A stretch of 64,000 nt of DNA, taken from contig LARU01000002.1 in assembly GCA_001274695.2 (NCBI GenBank), forward strand, positions 682,001 through 746,000. Reading direction: 5' to 3'. Origin of the DNA: Azoarcus sp. PA01 (GTDB lineage: Bacteria; Pseudomonadota; Gammaproteobacteria; Burkholderiales; Rhodocyclaceae). The translations under genes and the position numbers were made by a program. The notes under the pieces are model-generated. The model made no database searches and was not told the origin of the DNA. It worked only from the letters and a program-made list of their open reading frames with translations. Positions 1 through 9,460 of the stretch are shown piece by piece (position 1 is the stretch's first letter; each line of letters begins with the position of its first letter).

Positions 1-582
1 GTCCGCCAACCCGAGCCGCTTCAGGCCGGCGGCGGCGAGGATGATCGCGTCGTACTGCCCCTCGTCGAGCTTGCGCAGGCGCGTGTCGAGGTTGCCGCGC
101 AGGCTCGTGACCGCCAGGAACGGGAACTGCGCATGCAGCTGCGATTCGCGGCGCAGCGACGACGTGCCGACGACCGTGCCCGGCGGCATGTCGGCGAGGC
201 TCGCGTAGCGCGGCGACACGAACGCGTCGAGCGGCACTTCGCGCGCCGAGATGCACGGCAGCGCGAACGGTTCGGCCAGCTGCATCGGCACGTCCTTCAT
301 CGAATGCACCGCGATGTCGGCGCGCTCCTCGAGCAGCGCGGCTTCGAGTTCCTTGACGAACAGGCCTTTGCCGCCAACTTTCGCGAGCGGCCGGTCGAGG
401 ATCTGGTCGCCGCGCGTCGTCATGCCGAGCAGCTCGACGCGACAGCCCGGGTAGAGCGCTTCGAGGCGGGCCTTGACGTGTTCGGCCTGCCACAGCGCGA
501 GACGGCTTTCGCGGGTGGCGATTACGATGCGTTCGGGAGAGGGAAAGTCGGGGGTAGCGCTCACGGTGGGCAGACTCGTCAC
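1..582 (-). CDS. hemC: Porphobilinogen deaminase (hydroxymethylbilane synthase), C-terminal part outside window
   Basis: Polymerises four porphobilinogen units into hydroxymethylbilane in tetrapyrrole (heme) synthesis, in the cytoplasm. About 194 N-terminal codons are present; the rest, including the dipyrromethane-cofactor cysteine region, lies to the left of the window. The minus strand reads the family blocks [19 protein letters not shown] and [16 protein letters not shown]. No ATG start is visible. A GTG at 582 gives [13 protein letters not shown] and a second in-frame GTG at 564 gives MSATPDF; neither has a convincing ribosome binding site, so the start is uncertain. It is divergent from ppc. 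Gene identity is secure. Confidence 0.92.
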   Translation of the reverse strand, partial: MTSLPTVSATPDFPSPERIVIATRESRLALWQAEHVKARLEALYPGCRVELLGMTTRGDQILDRPLAKVGGKGLFVKELEAALLEERADIAVHSMKDVPMQLAEPFALPCISAREVPLDAFVSPRYASLADMPPGTVVGTSSLRRESQLHAQFPFLAVTSLRGNLDTRLRKLDEGQYDAIILAAAGLKRLGLAD

Positions 583-786
583 GGAGGAAGGGATCGATGG
601 TGCCTGCGGCAAAAGGTTGCCGCAACGCAACATCAGGGTTCGCGCCAATGGCGCACGGGCTCGGCGGCATTCTAGCATGGGTGCAAATTGCGCCTTTCCT
701 GCCTCGGCGAGCGCACGTCCGCATCGTGTCCGCCGGCAAGCCGGACCGCCACTCCCACCACGTAGCCCCCAAACCCGGAACAGACC

Positions 787-3537
787 ATGACTGAAGACAA
801 GGACGCCCCGCTGCGCGAAGACATCCGGCTGCTCGGCCGCGTACTGGGCGACACCGTGCGCGACCAGCAGGGCGAAGCGGCGTTCGCCCTCATCGAGCGT
901 ATCCGCCAGACCTCGGTGCGCTTCCGCCGCGACGACGACAACGCGGCGCGGCTCGAACTCGAAGGCATCCTCGACGCGCTGTCGCGCGAACAGACGATCG
1001 AAGTCGTGCGCGCGTTCAGCTATTTCTCACACCTGTCGAACATCGCCGAGGACCAGCATCACATCCGCCGCAGCCGCGCCCACCTGATCGCGGGCTCGGC
1101 GCCGCGCGAAGGCAGCGTCGCGCACGCGCTCGTGCGCGCACTGGCGAGCGGGCTCCCGCCGGCCCGGCTTGCGGCGTTCTTCGACACCGCGCTGATCTCG
1201 CCGGTGCTCACTGCGCATCCGACCGAAGTCCAGCGCAAGAGCATCCTCAACTGCGAGACCGACATCGCGCATCTCCTCGACGCGCGCGACCGCATGACGC
1301 TGACGCCTGAAGAGTACCGCGAGAGCGACGACGCGCTGCGCCGCGCGGTGCTGACGCTGTGGCAGACGCGCATGCTGCGTCCGGCGAAGCTGTCGGTCGT
1401 CGATGAAGTCGCCAACGGCCTGTCGTACTTCGACGCGACTTTCTTGCGCGAGCTGCCGCGGCTCTATGCGAACCTCGAAGACGAGCTCGCGAGCCGCGAC
1501 GCGGCGCTCGCCGGACTCGAACTGCCGGCGTTCCTGCAGGTCGGCAGCTGGATCGGCGGCGATCGCGACGGCAATCCTTTCGTCACCGCCGACGTGCTCG
1601 AACGCGCGCTCGCGATGCAGGCGGGCGCCGCGCTCGGTTTCTATCTCGACGAACTGCATGCGCTCGGCGCGCGCCTGTCGCTCGCGCTCGGGCTGGTCAC
1701 CGCGTCCGATGTGCTGCTTGCGCTCGCCGATCGCTCACCCGACCATTCCCCGCACCGCAACGACGAGCCCTACCGCCGCGCGATCTCCGGCATCTACGCG
1801 CGGCTCGCGGCAACGCACCGCGCGTTGCTCGGCACCGAACCGCCGCGCCACCCGGTAGCAGTGGCCGAGCCCTATGCCACCGTCGCCGAACTCGCTGACG
1901 ATCTCGACGTCATTCACCGCTCGCTCGTCGCGAACGGCTCGGTAGCGCTCGCGCGCGGGCCGCTGCGCCGGCTCCGGCGGGCGGTGCGCGTGTTCGGCTT
2001 TCACCTCGCGCCGATCGACCTGCGCCAGAATTCGGACGTTCATGAGCGCGTCGTCGCCGAACTCTTCGCGGCCGCCCAAGCCGGCACCGACTACGCCGCG
2101 CTCGACGAGGCGGCGCGCGTCGCACTGCTGCTCGAGGAACTCGCGACGCCACGGCCGCTCGCGTCGCCTCACGTGCGCTATTCGACTGAAACCGAAGGCG
2201 AGCTCGCGATCTTCCGCGCCGCGCGCGCCGCCCATCGGCGCTACGGCAGGGGGGCGATCCCGAACTGCATCATCTCGAAGACCGACGACGTCTCCGACCT
2301 GCTCGAACTCGCGCTGCTGCTGAAGGAAGCGGGCCTGCTGCGACCGCACGAACAGGCGCTGGACGTCAATATCGTGCCGCTGTTCGAGACGATCGAGGAT
2401 CTCGCGAACGCGCCGTCGGTGATGGACCGCCTGTTCGCGCTGCCCGGATACATGAGCCTGCTCGCTGGCTCCCGCGACCGCACGCACGAAGTCATGCTCG
2501 GCTATTCCGACAGCAACAAGGACGGCGGCTTCCTGACGTCGGGCTGGGCGCTCTACAAGGCCGAGATCGGCCTCATCGAAGTATTCGCGCGGCACGGCAT
2601 CCGTCTGCGCCTGTTCCACGGCCGCGGCGGCTCGGTCGGACGGGGCGGCGGCCCGAGCTACCAGGCGATCCTCGCGCAGCCCGGCGGCGCGGTGCAGGGG
2701 CAGATCCGGCTCACCGAGCAGGGCGAAGTGATCGCGGCGAAATACGGCAACCCGGAAGTCGGCCGTCGCAACCTCGAAGTCATCGTCGCCGCGACGCTCG
2801 AAGCGAGCCTGCTCGCCGATCGCGCTCCGGCGCCGCGCGCGGAGTTCCTCGACACGATGCAGGCGCTGTCGGATGGCGCGCTCGAAGCGTACCGCGGCCT
2901 GGTCTACGACACCGATGGGTTCGAGCGCTATTTCTGGGAATCCACCGTGATTTCGGAGATCGCCGAGCTGAACATCGGCTCGCGGCCCGCGTCGCGCAAG
3001 AAAGGCACGCGCATCGAGGACTTGCGCGCGATCCCGTGGGTGTTCAGCTGGTCGCAGTGCCGCCTGATGCTGCCGGGCTGGTTCGGCTTCGGCAGCGCAG
3101 TGAAAGCCTGGCTCGCGGCCCACCCCGACGACGGCCTCGCGCGCTTGCAGGCGATGCACCAGGAATGGTCGTTCTTCGCCGCGCTGCTGTCGAACATGGA
3201 CATGGTGCTGGCGAAGACCGATCTGGCGATCGCGTCGCGCTATGCCGGCCTCGTCAAGGACGTGAGCTTGCGCGACGCGATCTTCGAGCGCATCCGCAAC
3301 GAATGGCACGACACCGTCGAGGCGCTGCTCGCGATCACCGGCCAGCGCGAGCTCCTCGATGCCAACCCGCTGCTCAAGCGCTCGATCCGCAACCGCTTCC
3401 CCTACCTCGATCCGCTCAACCACGTGCAGGTCGAGCTGCTGCGCCGCCACCGCGAGACGCACGACGACGCGCGCATCCGGCTCGGGATCCATATCTCGAT
3501 CAACGGCATCGCGGCAGGTTTGCGCAACAGCGGCTGA
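787..3537 (+). CDS. ppc: Phosphoenolpyruvate carboxylase
   Basis: Carboxylates phosphoenolpyruvate with bicarbonate to oxaloacetate, refilling the TCA cycle. The 916-residue product has normal family length. Conserved blocks are visible in order: [14 protein letters not shown] (about residue 138, catalytic His), [24 protein letters not shown] (glycine-rich active-site loop, about 612) and [13 protein letters not shown]. The C-terminus ends [14 protein letters not shown], close to the usual family ending NTG. The gene stands alone between divergent hemC and the convergent AlgR-like gene, with only 25 bp to the latter. No frameshift or missing motif was seen. Confidence 0.98.
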   Translation: MTEDKDAPLREDIRLLGRVLGDTVRDQQGEAAFALIERIRQTSVRFRRDDDNAARLELEGILDALSREQTIEVVRAFSYFSHLSNIAEDQHHIRRSRAHLIAGSAPREGSVAHALVRALASGLPPARLAAFFDTALISPVLTAHPTEVQRKSILNCETDIAHLLDARDRMTLTPEEYRESDDALRRAVLTLWQTRMLRPAKLSVVDEVANGLSYFDATFLRELPRLYANLEDELASRDAALAGLELPAFLQVGSWIGGDRDGNPFVTADVLERALAMQAGAALGFYLDELHALGARLSLALGLVTASDVLLALADRSPDHSPHRNDEPYRRAISGIYARLAATHRALLGTEPPRHPVAVAEPYATVAELADDLDVIHRSLVANGSVALARGPLRRLRRAVRVFGFHLAPIDLRQNSDVHERVVAELFAAAQAGTDYAALDEAARVALLLEELATPRPLASPHVRYSTETEGELAIFRAARAAHRRYGRGAIPNCIISKTDDVSDLLELALLLKEAGLLRPHEQALDVNIVPLFETIEDLANAPSVMDRLFALPGYMSLLAGSRDRTHEVMLGYSDSNKDGGFLTSGWALYKAEIGLIEVFARHGIRLRLFHGRGGSVGRGGGPSYQAILAQPGGAVQGQIRLTEQGEVIAAKYGNPEVGRRNLEVIVAATLEASLLADRAPAPRAEFLDTMQALSDGALEAYRGLVYDTDGFERYFWESTVISEIAELNIGSRPASRKKGTRIEDLRAIPWVFSWSQCRLMLPGWFGFGSAVKAWLAAHPDDGLARLQAMHQEWSFFAALLSNMDMVLAKTDLAIASRYAGLVKDVSLRDAIFERIRNEWHDTVEALLAITGQRELLDANPLLKRSIRNRFPYLDPLNHVQVELLRRHRETHDDARIRLGIHISINGIAAGLRNSG

Positions 3538-3562
3538 GGAAGCCGGCGCGTCGGAGCGGGAG

Positions 3563-4324
3563 TCAGAGTCCGAGCGCGTGCCGAACCGCCGGCCACTGGC
3601 GCCGGCTGACGGCCAGGCGTTCGGCGAGGCCGGCGAGCACGACGTCCCAGTGCGGCTCGCCGTCGTCCTCGCCCGCGCGTTCGACGCCCGTCACCGCGCG
3701 GCGCGCGACGAGGCAGTTGCGATGGATGCGGACAAAGCGATCGCGGAACTCCTGTTCGAGCTGGACGAGCGATTCGTCGAGCAGGAACTCGCGCGCCGCG
3801 GTGCGCGCAGTGACGTACTTCAGTTCCGCACGCAGGAACAGCACGTCGGCAACCGGCACCAGCACGATGCGGCCGCGCTCATTGACGCTGAAATGGCGCC
3901 TTGCGCCGCGTGAAAGTCCGGCCAGCAGCGCGTCGGCAGCGGGTGAACGCCGGCGCGCCCGCGCGAGCGCTTCGGCAAGCCGCGCCGCGCGGACCGGCTT
4001 GAGCAGGTAGTCGGTCGCGGCCAGGTCGAACGCCTGCACTGCGTATTCGTCGTATGCCGTCGTGAAGATCACCGCGGGCGGGCATTCGAGACGGCCGAGG
4101 TGGCGCGCGAGTTCCACCCCGTCCATGACCGGCATGCGGATGTCGGCGAGCACGACGTCGGTCGCCACCTCTTCGATCAGGCGCAACGCTTCGAGCCCGT
4201 TCGCTGCCACGCCGACGATGCGTGTCGGCTGCGTGTCGGCAATGTCGTCGAGCAGATCCTTGAGGCGGGCGCGGGCGGGCTCCTCGTCATCAACGATGAC
4301 GACCCGCAAAGCAGCGTCGGTCAT
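3563..4324 (-). CDS. algR: LytTR-family response regulator, AlgR-like
   Basis: A 253-residue response regulator with an N-terminal receiver domain and a C-terminal LytTR DNA-binding domain. The receiver begins [16 protein letters not shown]; the phospho-acceptor Asp sits in [14 protein letters not shown] and the conserved Lys in DYLLKPV. The LytTR half carries [13 protein letters not shown] and [12 protein letters not shown]. The ATG at 4324 (MTDAALR) is preferred over an upstream in-frame ATG at 4414 because GGAG lies at suitable spacing and homologs start there. In related bacteria algR usually sits with the sensor gene algZ and with hemC. Here no algZ is adjacent and ppc separates algR from hemC. 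Divergent from argH. The symbol is by family resemblance; regulated genes are unknown. Confidence 0.85.
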   Translation of the reverse strand: MTDAALRVVIVDDEEPARARLKDLLDDIADTQPTRIVGVAANGLEALRLIEEVATDVVLADIRMPVMDGVELARHLGRLECPPAVIFTTAYDEYAVQAFDLAATDYLLKPVRAARLAEALARARRRSPAADALLAGLSRGARRHFSVNERGRIVLVPVADVLFLRAELKYVTARTAAREFLLDESLVQLEQEFRDRFVRIHRNCLVARRAVTGVERAGEDDGEPHWDVVLAGLAERLAVSRRQWPAVRHALGL

Positions 4325-4493
4325 GCAGGAATTCTCCGTTGTGGCGACGCCGGGCAAGCCCGCGTCGCAAGCGCCTGGCGAAAGCCGGCAAAGCTTTTGC
4401 TTTATACTTTTCACCCCTTATATGCGACGGACGAAACCTGCGCCGCCGCGGCATCGAACGATCTTCCCGGTCGGTTTTCCTTCCACGGACATT

Positions 4494-5900
4494 ATGACAG
4501 ACACCTCTTCCTCGCAGCCGGCCAAGGCGTGGTCCGGCCGTTTTTCCGAACCCGTCTCGGACCTCGTCAAGCGCTATACCGCGTCGGTGTCGTTCGACCA
4601 GCGCATGGCTCAGCAGGACATCCGCGGCTCGCTCGCGCATGCGAAGATGCTCGCACGTCAAGGCATCATCGGCGCAGCCGACCTCGCCCACATCGAGCGC
4701 GGCATGGCGCAGATCCGCGACGAGATCGAGCGCGGCGAATTCGCCTGGAACCTCGACGACGAGGACGTGCATCTGAACATCGAGAAGCGCCTCACGGCGC
4801 TCGTCGGCGACGCCGGCAAGCGGCTGCACACCGGGCGCAGTCGCAACGACCAGGTCGCAACCGACATTCGCCTGTGGCTGCGCGACGCGATCGACGAGAT
4901 CATCGCGCTGATCGGCGAGTTCCAGAAGAACGTCCTCGATGTGGCCGAAGCGAATGCGGCGACGCCGATGCCCGGCTTCACGCACCTGCAAGTCGCGCAG
5001 CCCGTCACGTTTGGCCACCACCTGATGGCCTATTTCGAGATGACCCGCCGCGACGCCGAACGCTTCGCCGACTGCCGCAAGCGCGTCAACCGCCTGCCAC
5101 TGGGCTCGGCGGCGCTCGCCGGCACGAGCTATCCGATCGACCGCGAGTTCGTCGCGCGCGAACTGGGCTTCGACGAGGTCTGCCACAACTCGCTCGATGC
5201 GGTCAGCGATCGCGACTTCGCGATCGAATTCTGCGCCGCCTCGGCGCTGCTGATGACGCACCTGTCGCGCCTGTCCGAAGAGCTGATCCTGTGGATGAGC
5301 CCGCGCGTCGGCTTCATCGATCTGGCCGACCGCTTCTGCACCGGCAGCTCGATTATGCCGCAGAAGAAAAACCCGGACGTGCCCGAGCTCGTGCGCGGCA
5401 AGACCGGCCGCGTGAACGGCAGCCTGATCGCGCTGCTGACGCTGATGAAAGGCCAGCCGCTCGCGTACAACAAGGACAACCAGGAAGACAAGGAACCGCT
5501 CTTCGACACCGCCGACACGGTCATCGACACGCTGCGCATCTACGCCGACATGATCACCGGTATCAGGGTCAAGGCGGACGCGATGCGCGACGCGCTGAAG
5601 CAGGGCTACGCGACGGCGACCGACCTCGCCGACTATCTCGTCAAGAAAGGCCTGCCGTTCCGCGACGCGCACGAAGCGGTCGCCCTCGCGGTGCGCGCAG
5701 CCGAGGCGAAAGGCTGCGACCTGCCGGATTTCAGCCTCGACGAGCTGCGCGCCTTCTCGCCGCTCGTCGGCGAAGACGTGTTCGCGGTGCTGACCGTCGA
5801 AGGCTCGCTTGCGTCCCGCGCGCATGTCGGCGGTACGGCGCCGGAACAGGTCCGCGCGGCCATCGCGCGAGCCCGGCTGGCGCTCGGATCCAATTTTTGA
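4494..5900 (+). CDS. argH: Argininosuccinate lyase
   Basis: Splits argininosuccinate into arginine and fumarate, the last step of arginine synthesis. The 468-residue product belongs to the fumarase/aspartase superfamily; the signature [16 protein letters not shown] lies near residue 285 and the substrate-binding segments [13 protein letters not shown] and [11 protein letters not shown] are intact. The ATG at 4494 ([19 protein letters not shown]) matches family starts; the open frame runs far upstream but that part is not conserved. Divergent from the AlgR-like gene across about 170 bp. Confidence 0.97.
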   Translation: MTDTSSSQPAKAWSGRFSEPVSDLVKRYTASVSFDQRMAQQDIRGSLAHAKMLARQGIIGAADLAHIERGMAQIRDEIERGEFAWNLDDEDVHLNIEKRLTALVGDAGKRLHTGRSRNDQVATDIRLWLRDAIDEIIALIGEFQKNVLDVAEANAATPMPGFTHLQVAQPVTFGHHLMAYFEMTRRDAERFADCRKRVNRLPLGSAALAGTSYPIDREFVARELGFDEVCHNSLDAVSDRDFAIEFCAASALLMTHLSRLSEELILWMSPRVGFIDLADRFCTGSSIMPQKKNPDVPELVRGKTGRVNGSLIALLTLMKGQPLAYNKDNQEDKEPLFDTADTVIDTLRIYADMITGIRVKADAMRDALKQGYATATDLADYLVKKGLPFRDAHEAVALAVRAAEAKGCDLPDFSLDELRAFSPLVGEDVFAVLTVEGSLASRAHVGGTAPEQVRAAIARARLALGSNF

Positions 5901-6063
5901 TCAGCGACTGGAACCTGCAGCAGTCGGGAACGGACATACTCCACGGGTGTCCAGTCGTTGAGCATTACCAACCCGTCGGGGAATTTTACATTCGCCTTTC
6001 AGGACTCCAGCCAGTGCTGTACTTTTTCTTTTAACGTCAGCGCCTTGCCCGACCGTGATGGAA

Positions 6064-6080
6064 CAGGTGCAAAATTTGCT
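6064..6080 (+). promoter_or_regulatory. Weak candidate sigma-54 (-24/-12) promoter of the HPr-rel-A operon
   Basis: Reads CAGGTGCAAAATTTGCT: GG, ten bases, then GC, with an intact TTGC -12 element. The -24 block matches poorly (about 9 of 13 consensus positions overall). A start near 6092 would leave a leader of roughly 90 bases. GG-N10-GC occurs often by chance in GC-rich DNA, so this is a weak inference. Confidence 0.25.
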
Positions 6081-6140
6081 TCTCTTCGAGGGACATTAAC
6101 AGAAACCAAAAGTCTCGCCCTGACGGCGATGGTCGGTATA

Positions 6141-6157
6141 TTCTTTTGACAAAAGAA
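6141..6157. repeat. Perfect inverted repeat upstream of the Tat-leader gene
   Basis: TTCTTTTG, one base, then CAAAAGAA: an 8-bp perfect dyad in the AT-richer leader, ending about 25 bp before the start codon at 6182 and just before the GGAGG ribosome binding site. The single-base spacer rules out a stable RNA hairpin with all 8 pairs, so a protein operator is the better reading. No regulator is identified. Confidence 0.4.
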
Positions 6158-6181
6158 GAACGAATTTCGGAGGGATTTTTC

Positions 6182-6739
6182 ATGCACGACGCCCCGCAGT
6201 CGAATTCGGTCGAGCAGCGCCGCAAGCTGCTGAAGGGCGCCTTGGCGGCTTCCGGAGTGGTGACCATGGGGTACAGCGGGTCGGCGCTGGCGTCGATCAA
6301 CTGTGTCGAGCAAGTACGGACTGACATGGGTTTCCCTGGCACTGATTTGCAGTTCAGGGATACTAACCATGGTAATACTGTTCCAGTTGCTACAGGGTCA
6401 CAGGACTGGGCGTGGGTGAAAGTGGAAATTTTTCCGTACACCGGTACCGTGAACGGAATCCCGGGGACGACTTTCGAAGGTTTTCAAGCTGTCCCCGATT
6501 CCGGAGCTGTTTATACGGCTACGCAGCCGGTTATGCTCGTCCCTGACGCATCTCTCGTCATGCCCGTCTCGGCCCCTCGGGATGGTTTTGTGTTGGCGTA
6601 TTTCGATGACGCTGGTGAGATAACAGGCGTTTTTCCAACCACGACCACTGTCGAGGAGGGTTTTACGCCCGCGACAGACCGCTGTCTGGCGTCCATAAAC
6701 CCGGGACTCGACCGGACAAACATGCTCTTTGGGGGCTGA
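6182..6739 (+). CDS. Secreted protein with twin-arginine-type leader, candidate substrate of the HPr-rel-A system
   Basis: I do not recognise a family. The 185-residue product starts MHDAPQSNSVEQRRKLLKGA, a twin-arginine-like motif followed by a hydrophobic stretch and an Ala-x-Ala site (SALA, about residue 37), so export by Tat is likely. The mature part is about 150 residues with two cysteines, Cys41 just after the predicted cleavage site and Cys168 near the end, which could form a disulfide. The pentapeptide LASIN occurs twice, at 36-40 and at 169-173 beside each cysteine. ATG at 6182 is preceded by a strong GGAGG. The gene is visibly richer in A/T and in codons such as ACT, GGT and GTT than its neighbours. 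It lies 6 bp before the PqqD-like gene, so it is co-transcribed and may be the modified or guided substrate; this is inference. Confidence 0.75.
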   Translation: MHDAPQSNSVEQRRKLLKGALAASGVVTMGYSGSALASINCVEQVRTDMGFPGTDLQFRDTNHGNTVPVATGSQDWAWVKVEIFPYTGTVNGIPGTTFEGFQAVPDSGAVYTATQPVMLVPDASLVMPVSAPRDGFVLAYFDDAGEITGVFPTTTTVEEGFTPATDRCLASINPGLDRTNMLFGG

Positions 6740-6745
6740 ATTTGG

Positions 6746-7027
6746 ATGGTCTCTCCAAAGGGGCCCGGTCCTGGTGACTGGCTGCAGCACTACTGCCCGC
6801 TTCTCGACGGGCAGTTCGTTTTTCTGAACCCGCTGTCCTGGGAAACGCACTTGGTGACCGAGAGCGCAGTGCTGGTGCTGCGCGAAGCTGCCGCCAGCAT
6901 TGAGGAAGGCCGATTTGACGCTTTCCTTGACGAGGTGGCCGAAGCCGGCGGATGGCCTCCGGGACTGGAATTACTGGCTCGCTCCCTCACCACGCTCGTC
7001 GACCGGGAACGGGAAACGGGACAATGA
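6746..7027 (+). CDS. PqqD-like protein of the HPr-rel-A system
   Basis: A 93-residue protein resembling the PqqD family, small winged-helix proteins that bind precursor peptides for modifying enzymes. The order FVFLNPLSWETHLVTESAVLVLREAA matches the PqqD pattern of a short beta segment, a variable loop and a helix. As I recall it, the HPr-rel-A system defined by comparative genomics pairs such a protein with an HPr-kinase-like kinase; no biochemical role is established. The gene follows the Tat-leader gene by 6 bp, and its stop overlaps the kinase start (ATGA at 7024). A G-rich stretch before the ATG could serve as ribosome binding site. Confidence 0.75.
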   Translation: MVSPKGPGPGDWLQHYCPLLDGQFVFLNPLSWETHLVTESAVLVLREAAASIEEGRFDAFLDEVAEAGGWPPGLELLARSLTTLVDRERETGQ

Positions 7028-7896
7028 GCGCTGCGCTCGACTACCGCCTGCTCGACGTGGGCGCCGCCCGCATCGCCGTGGCGTCGTCGCTCGAAGCTTT
7101 CCATCGCCATCTGGATGCCGTCTATCCCCACCAGGAAGTGCTCGACGCCGCCGCCTTTGCCGATGTACGCATGTCGCTGCTGCTCGAGTCCGCGTGGCGC
7201 TTGCGCGCTCGCCACGTCGAACTGTGGTCGGAAGGACGCCGGGCGTTCGAACCCTATCCGGCAAACAGCGCCCTGCCGCTATTCGAATGGGGGGGCAACT
7301 GGTTGCTGGCGCAGCGGCTGAACGCCTACCTGCTGCTGCATGCCGGTATCGTGGCGCGCGACGACAAGGCGCTGGTCCTGCCGGCCGAGCCCGGTTCGGG
7401 CAAGAGTACGCTGACCTGTGCGCTGCACTTGGCGGGCTGGCGCTTCCTGTCGGACGAATTCGGCGTGATCGACCCGGAAAGCGACGAGATTCTGCCGATG
7501 CTGAAGCCGGCCGCGCTGAAGAACCAGTCGATCGAAGTCATCGGCGCCCGTCCGGGCGCGGTGGTCGGACCGGTATTTCCGAAGACGCGCAAAGGCGATG
7601 TCGCGCACTTCGTGCCGGACCGGCGAAGCTTCGAAGCACGCCATCGTCGCGCGCAAGCCCGCCTGATTGTCTTCCCCCGCTACCAGTCCGACGCCCGGCT
7701 GCGAAGCCGGCGAATTCCCGTGGCGCAAGCCGCACTGCGATTGGGTCTGAACAGCTTCAACTATCACGTGCTCGGGCCGGTCGGCTTCGGGGTCACGACA
7801 CGGCTGGCGCGCCGCGCGCATGCCCACGAACTGGTGTACGGCGACCTGGACGAAGCGGTCGCCCACATTGAAACCCTGTTCCGGGACACCGCATGA
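7024..7896 (+). CDS. HPr kinase-related protein (HprK-rel-A type)
   Basis: A 290-residue protein whose central part resembles the catalytic domain of HPr kinase/phosphorylase. LLHAGIV (104-110) precedes a P-loop PAEPGSGKST (120-129), and FLSDEFGVID (141-150) supplies the paired acidic residues that follow the P-loop in HprK. It lacks the N-terminal domain of classical HprK, and no HPr or PTS gene lies nearby, so HPr is unlikely to be the substrate. ATGA overlaps at both ends couple it to the PqqD-like gene and to the nucleotidyltransferase gene. It probably phosphorylates a protein or peptide delivered by the PqqD-like partner; this is inference. Confidence 0.8.
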   Translation: MSAALDYRLLDVGAARIAVASSLEAFHRHLDAVYPHQEVLDAAAFADVRMSLLLESAWRLRARHVELWSEGRRAFEPYPANSALPLFEWGGNWLLAQRLNAYLLLHAGIVARDDKALVLPAEPGSGKSTLTCALHLAGWRFLSDEFGVIDPESDEILPMLKPAALKNQSIEVIGARPGAVVGPVFPKTRKGDVAHFVPDRRSFEARHRRAQARLIVFPRYQSDARLRSRRIPVAQAALRLGLNSFNYHVLGPVGFGVTTRLARRAHAHELVYGDLDEAVAHIETLFRDTA

Positions 7897-9002
7897 CCGG
7901 CCCCGCCTCGCCCGTGACCGACAGCGCCGATGTCGCGCTGCTACTGATAGGCGTCCGAACGCCGCTGGCGATCGATGAGATGCGCTGGGAACGGCTGCTG
8001 CGTATCGGACGCGTCGCGGGCCTGCATGGGCGGCTGGCGACAGCCAATCTCGCGAACCCGGAACTTCCCCCGCCGGTGCGCCGCCACCTTCTGTCGTCGG
8101 CACGAGTCGCCGCATTTCGCTGCCAGATGCTACGCGCCGAGCTTTTCCATCTGGCTCGCTTATGCAGTAACGATTTCCCGGTGATCCTGTTGAAAGGCAG
8201 CGCATACGTCCTGCAGCGACGCAGGATGGCGGAGGGGCGCTTCGTTTCGGACGTCGACTTGCTCGTACCGCGCGAACAGTTGCGGATCATGGAGGACCGA
8301 CTGAAGGCCGCGGGTTGGCAAGCGCAGAAGCTCGATGCCTACGACGAGCGCTACTATCGGGACTGGAGCCATGAGACGCCGCCGCTACGTTACCCGGGGC
8401 GCACGCTGGAAGTGGATCTGCACCACGCGATCACCCCCGTGACAGGACGCCGCGCGTTCGACCCGGCGACCCTGTTCGACCGCAGCGAGCCGATTCCCGG
8501 CACGCCGTTTCATGCCCTATGTGCAGAAGACCAGGTGCTGCACGCCAGCCTGCACTGCTTCAACGACGGCGACCTCGAACTGCGCGTGCGCGAAGTCGTG
8601 GATATCGACGGACTGATACGCGAATATGCCGATCGTCCCGGCTTCTGGGATCGGCTGGGGCAGCGCGCGACCGAACTCGGCCTTGAACGCCCGCTGTGGT
8701 ATGGATTGCATTACGCGCGGCAGTGGCTCGCTTGCCCGGTTCCGGTGTCGGCGACGGCGGAGCTCAAGCAGCCGCCGGCTTTGCACCGGCGACTGATGGA
8801 CATGCTTGTTCCGCTGGCGATGTTGCCACCCTCACCGGACCACCCGCCCGGGCTAAAGGTCAAGTGCGCCCGCGTGCTGATGCTGGCACGCCACCATCTG
8901 CTGCGCATGCCGCCTCATATGCTCGCACCGCACCTGACACGCAAGTCACTGCGGCGAATGCGCGCCCATTTCGGCGGGAACCCCGAAGCCGGCAGCGCCT
9001 GA
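7893..9002 (+). CDS. Nucleotidyltransferase-like protein (NTP_transf_5 type) of the HPr-rel-A operon
   Basis: A 369-residue protein with a nucleotidyltransferase-fold signature: LLKGSAY at 99-105 followed by the metal-binding acidic pair SDVDLLV at 119-125. The rest is helical, with conserved-looking LEVDLHHAI and DQVLHASLHCFNDGD segments. Such proteins occur in polysaccharide, exosortase and peptide-modification loci and are mostly uncharacterised. It starts inside the stop of the kinase gene (ATGA) and is the last gene of the operon, convergent with grxD. It may transfer a nucleotide or other group onto the modified product, but nothing in the sequence fixes the substrate. Confidence 0.72.
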   Translation: MTGPASPVTDSADVALLLIGVRTPLAIDEMRWERLLRIGRVAGLHGRLATANLANPELPPPVRRHLLSSARVAAFRCQMLRAELFHLARLCSNDFPVILLKGSAYVLQRRRMAEGRFVSDVDLLVPREQLRIMEDRLKAAGWQAQKLDAYDERYYRDWSHETPPLRYPGRTLEVDLHHAITPVTGRRAFDPATLFDRSEPIPGTPFHALCAEDQVLHASLHCFNDGDLELRVREVVDIDGLIREYADRPGFWDRLGQRATELGLERPLWYGLHYARQWLACPVPVSATAELKQPPALHRRLMDMLVPLAMLPPSPDHPPGLKVKCARVLMLARHHLLRMPPHMLAPHLTRKSLRRMRAHFGGNPEAGSA

Positions 9003-9031
9003 AAGCCGGCGGGATCTCGTTACAGGGAATG

Positions 9032-9355
9032 TCAGGAGACGACGCCCGCATCCTGCAGCATCGTCTTCAACTCGCCGTTCTCATACATCTCGCGCATGAT
9101 GTCGCAGCCCCCGACGAATTCACCGTTCACGTACAGCTGCGGAATCGTCGGCCAGTTGGCGAACTGCTTGATGCCGTTACGGATTTCGTCGTTCTCGAGG
9201 ACGTTCACCGAGAAGAACTTCGGCACGCCGCTGTGCTTGAGGATCTGCACGGCCGTCGACGAGAAGCCGCACTGCGGGAACTGGGGCGTGCCCTTCATGT
9301 ACAGGACGACGGGGTTCGTGGTGACCTGTTCGCGGATGACTTCCTGGATGTCCAT
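9032..9355 (-). CDS. grxD: Monothiol glutaredoxin, Grx4 type
   Basis: A 107-residue monothiol glutaredoxin that carries or transfers [2Fe-2S] clusters. The active site is CGFS (within [12 protein letters not shown], about residue 29) and the glutathione-binding segments [19 protein letters not shown] are intact. ATG at 9355. It is the downstream end of the leftward hemA-prfA-prmC-grxD group, a common betaproteobacterial arrangement. Confidence 0.96.
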   Translation of the reverse strand: MDIQEVIREQVTTNPVVLYMKGTPQFPQCGFSSTAVQILKHSGVPKFFSVNVLENDEIRNGIKQFANWPTIPQLYVNGEFVGGCDIMREMYENGELKTMLQDAGVVS

Positions 9356-9460
9356 GGTTCATGTCCTAAAAGTTGAGTGTTTCAGTCGGGTAATTCTATG
9401 GATGGATGTCGCACGCGTCAATAGCCTGCGCACGCCATGCGAGGGCAGGACGCGCCGCGA

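Noticed and set aside
1735..3492. 585-codon open frame antisense to ppc
   Set aside because: Shadow of ppc; no domain or ribosome binding site.
5958..6149. 63-codon open frame in the argH to Tat-leader gap
   Set aside because: No ribosome binding site and no recognisable pattern; it spans the candidate promoter and dyad, so it is more likely leader sequence.
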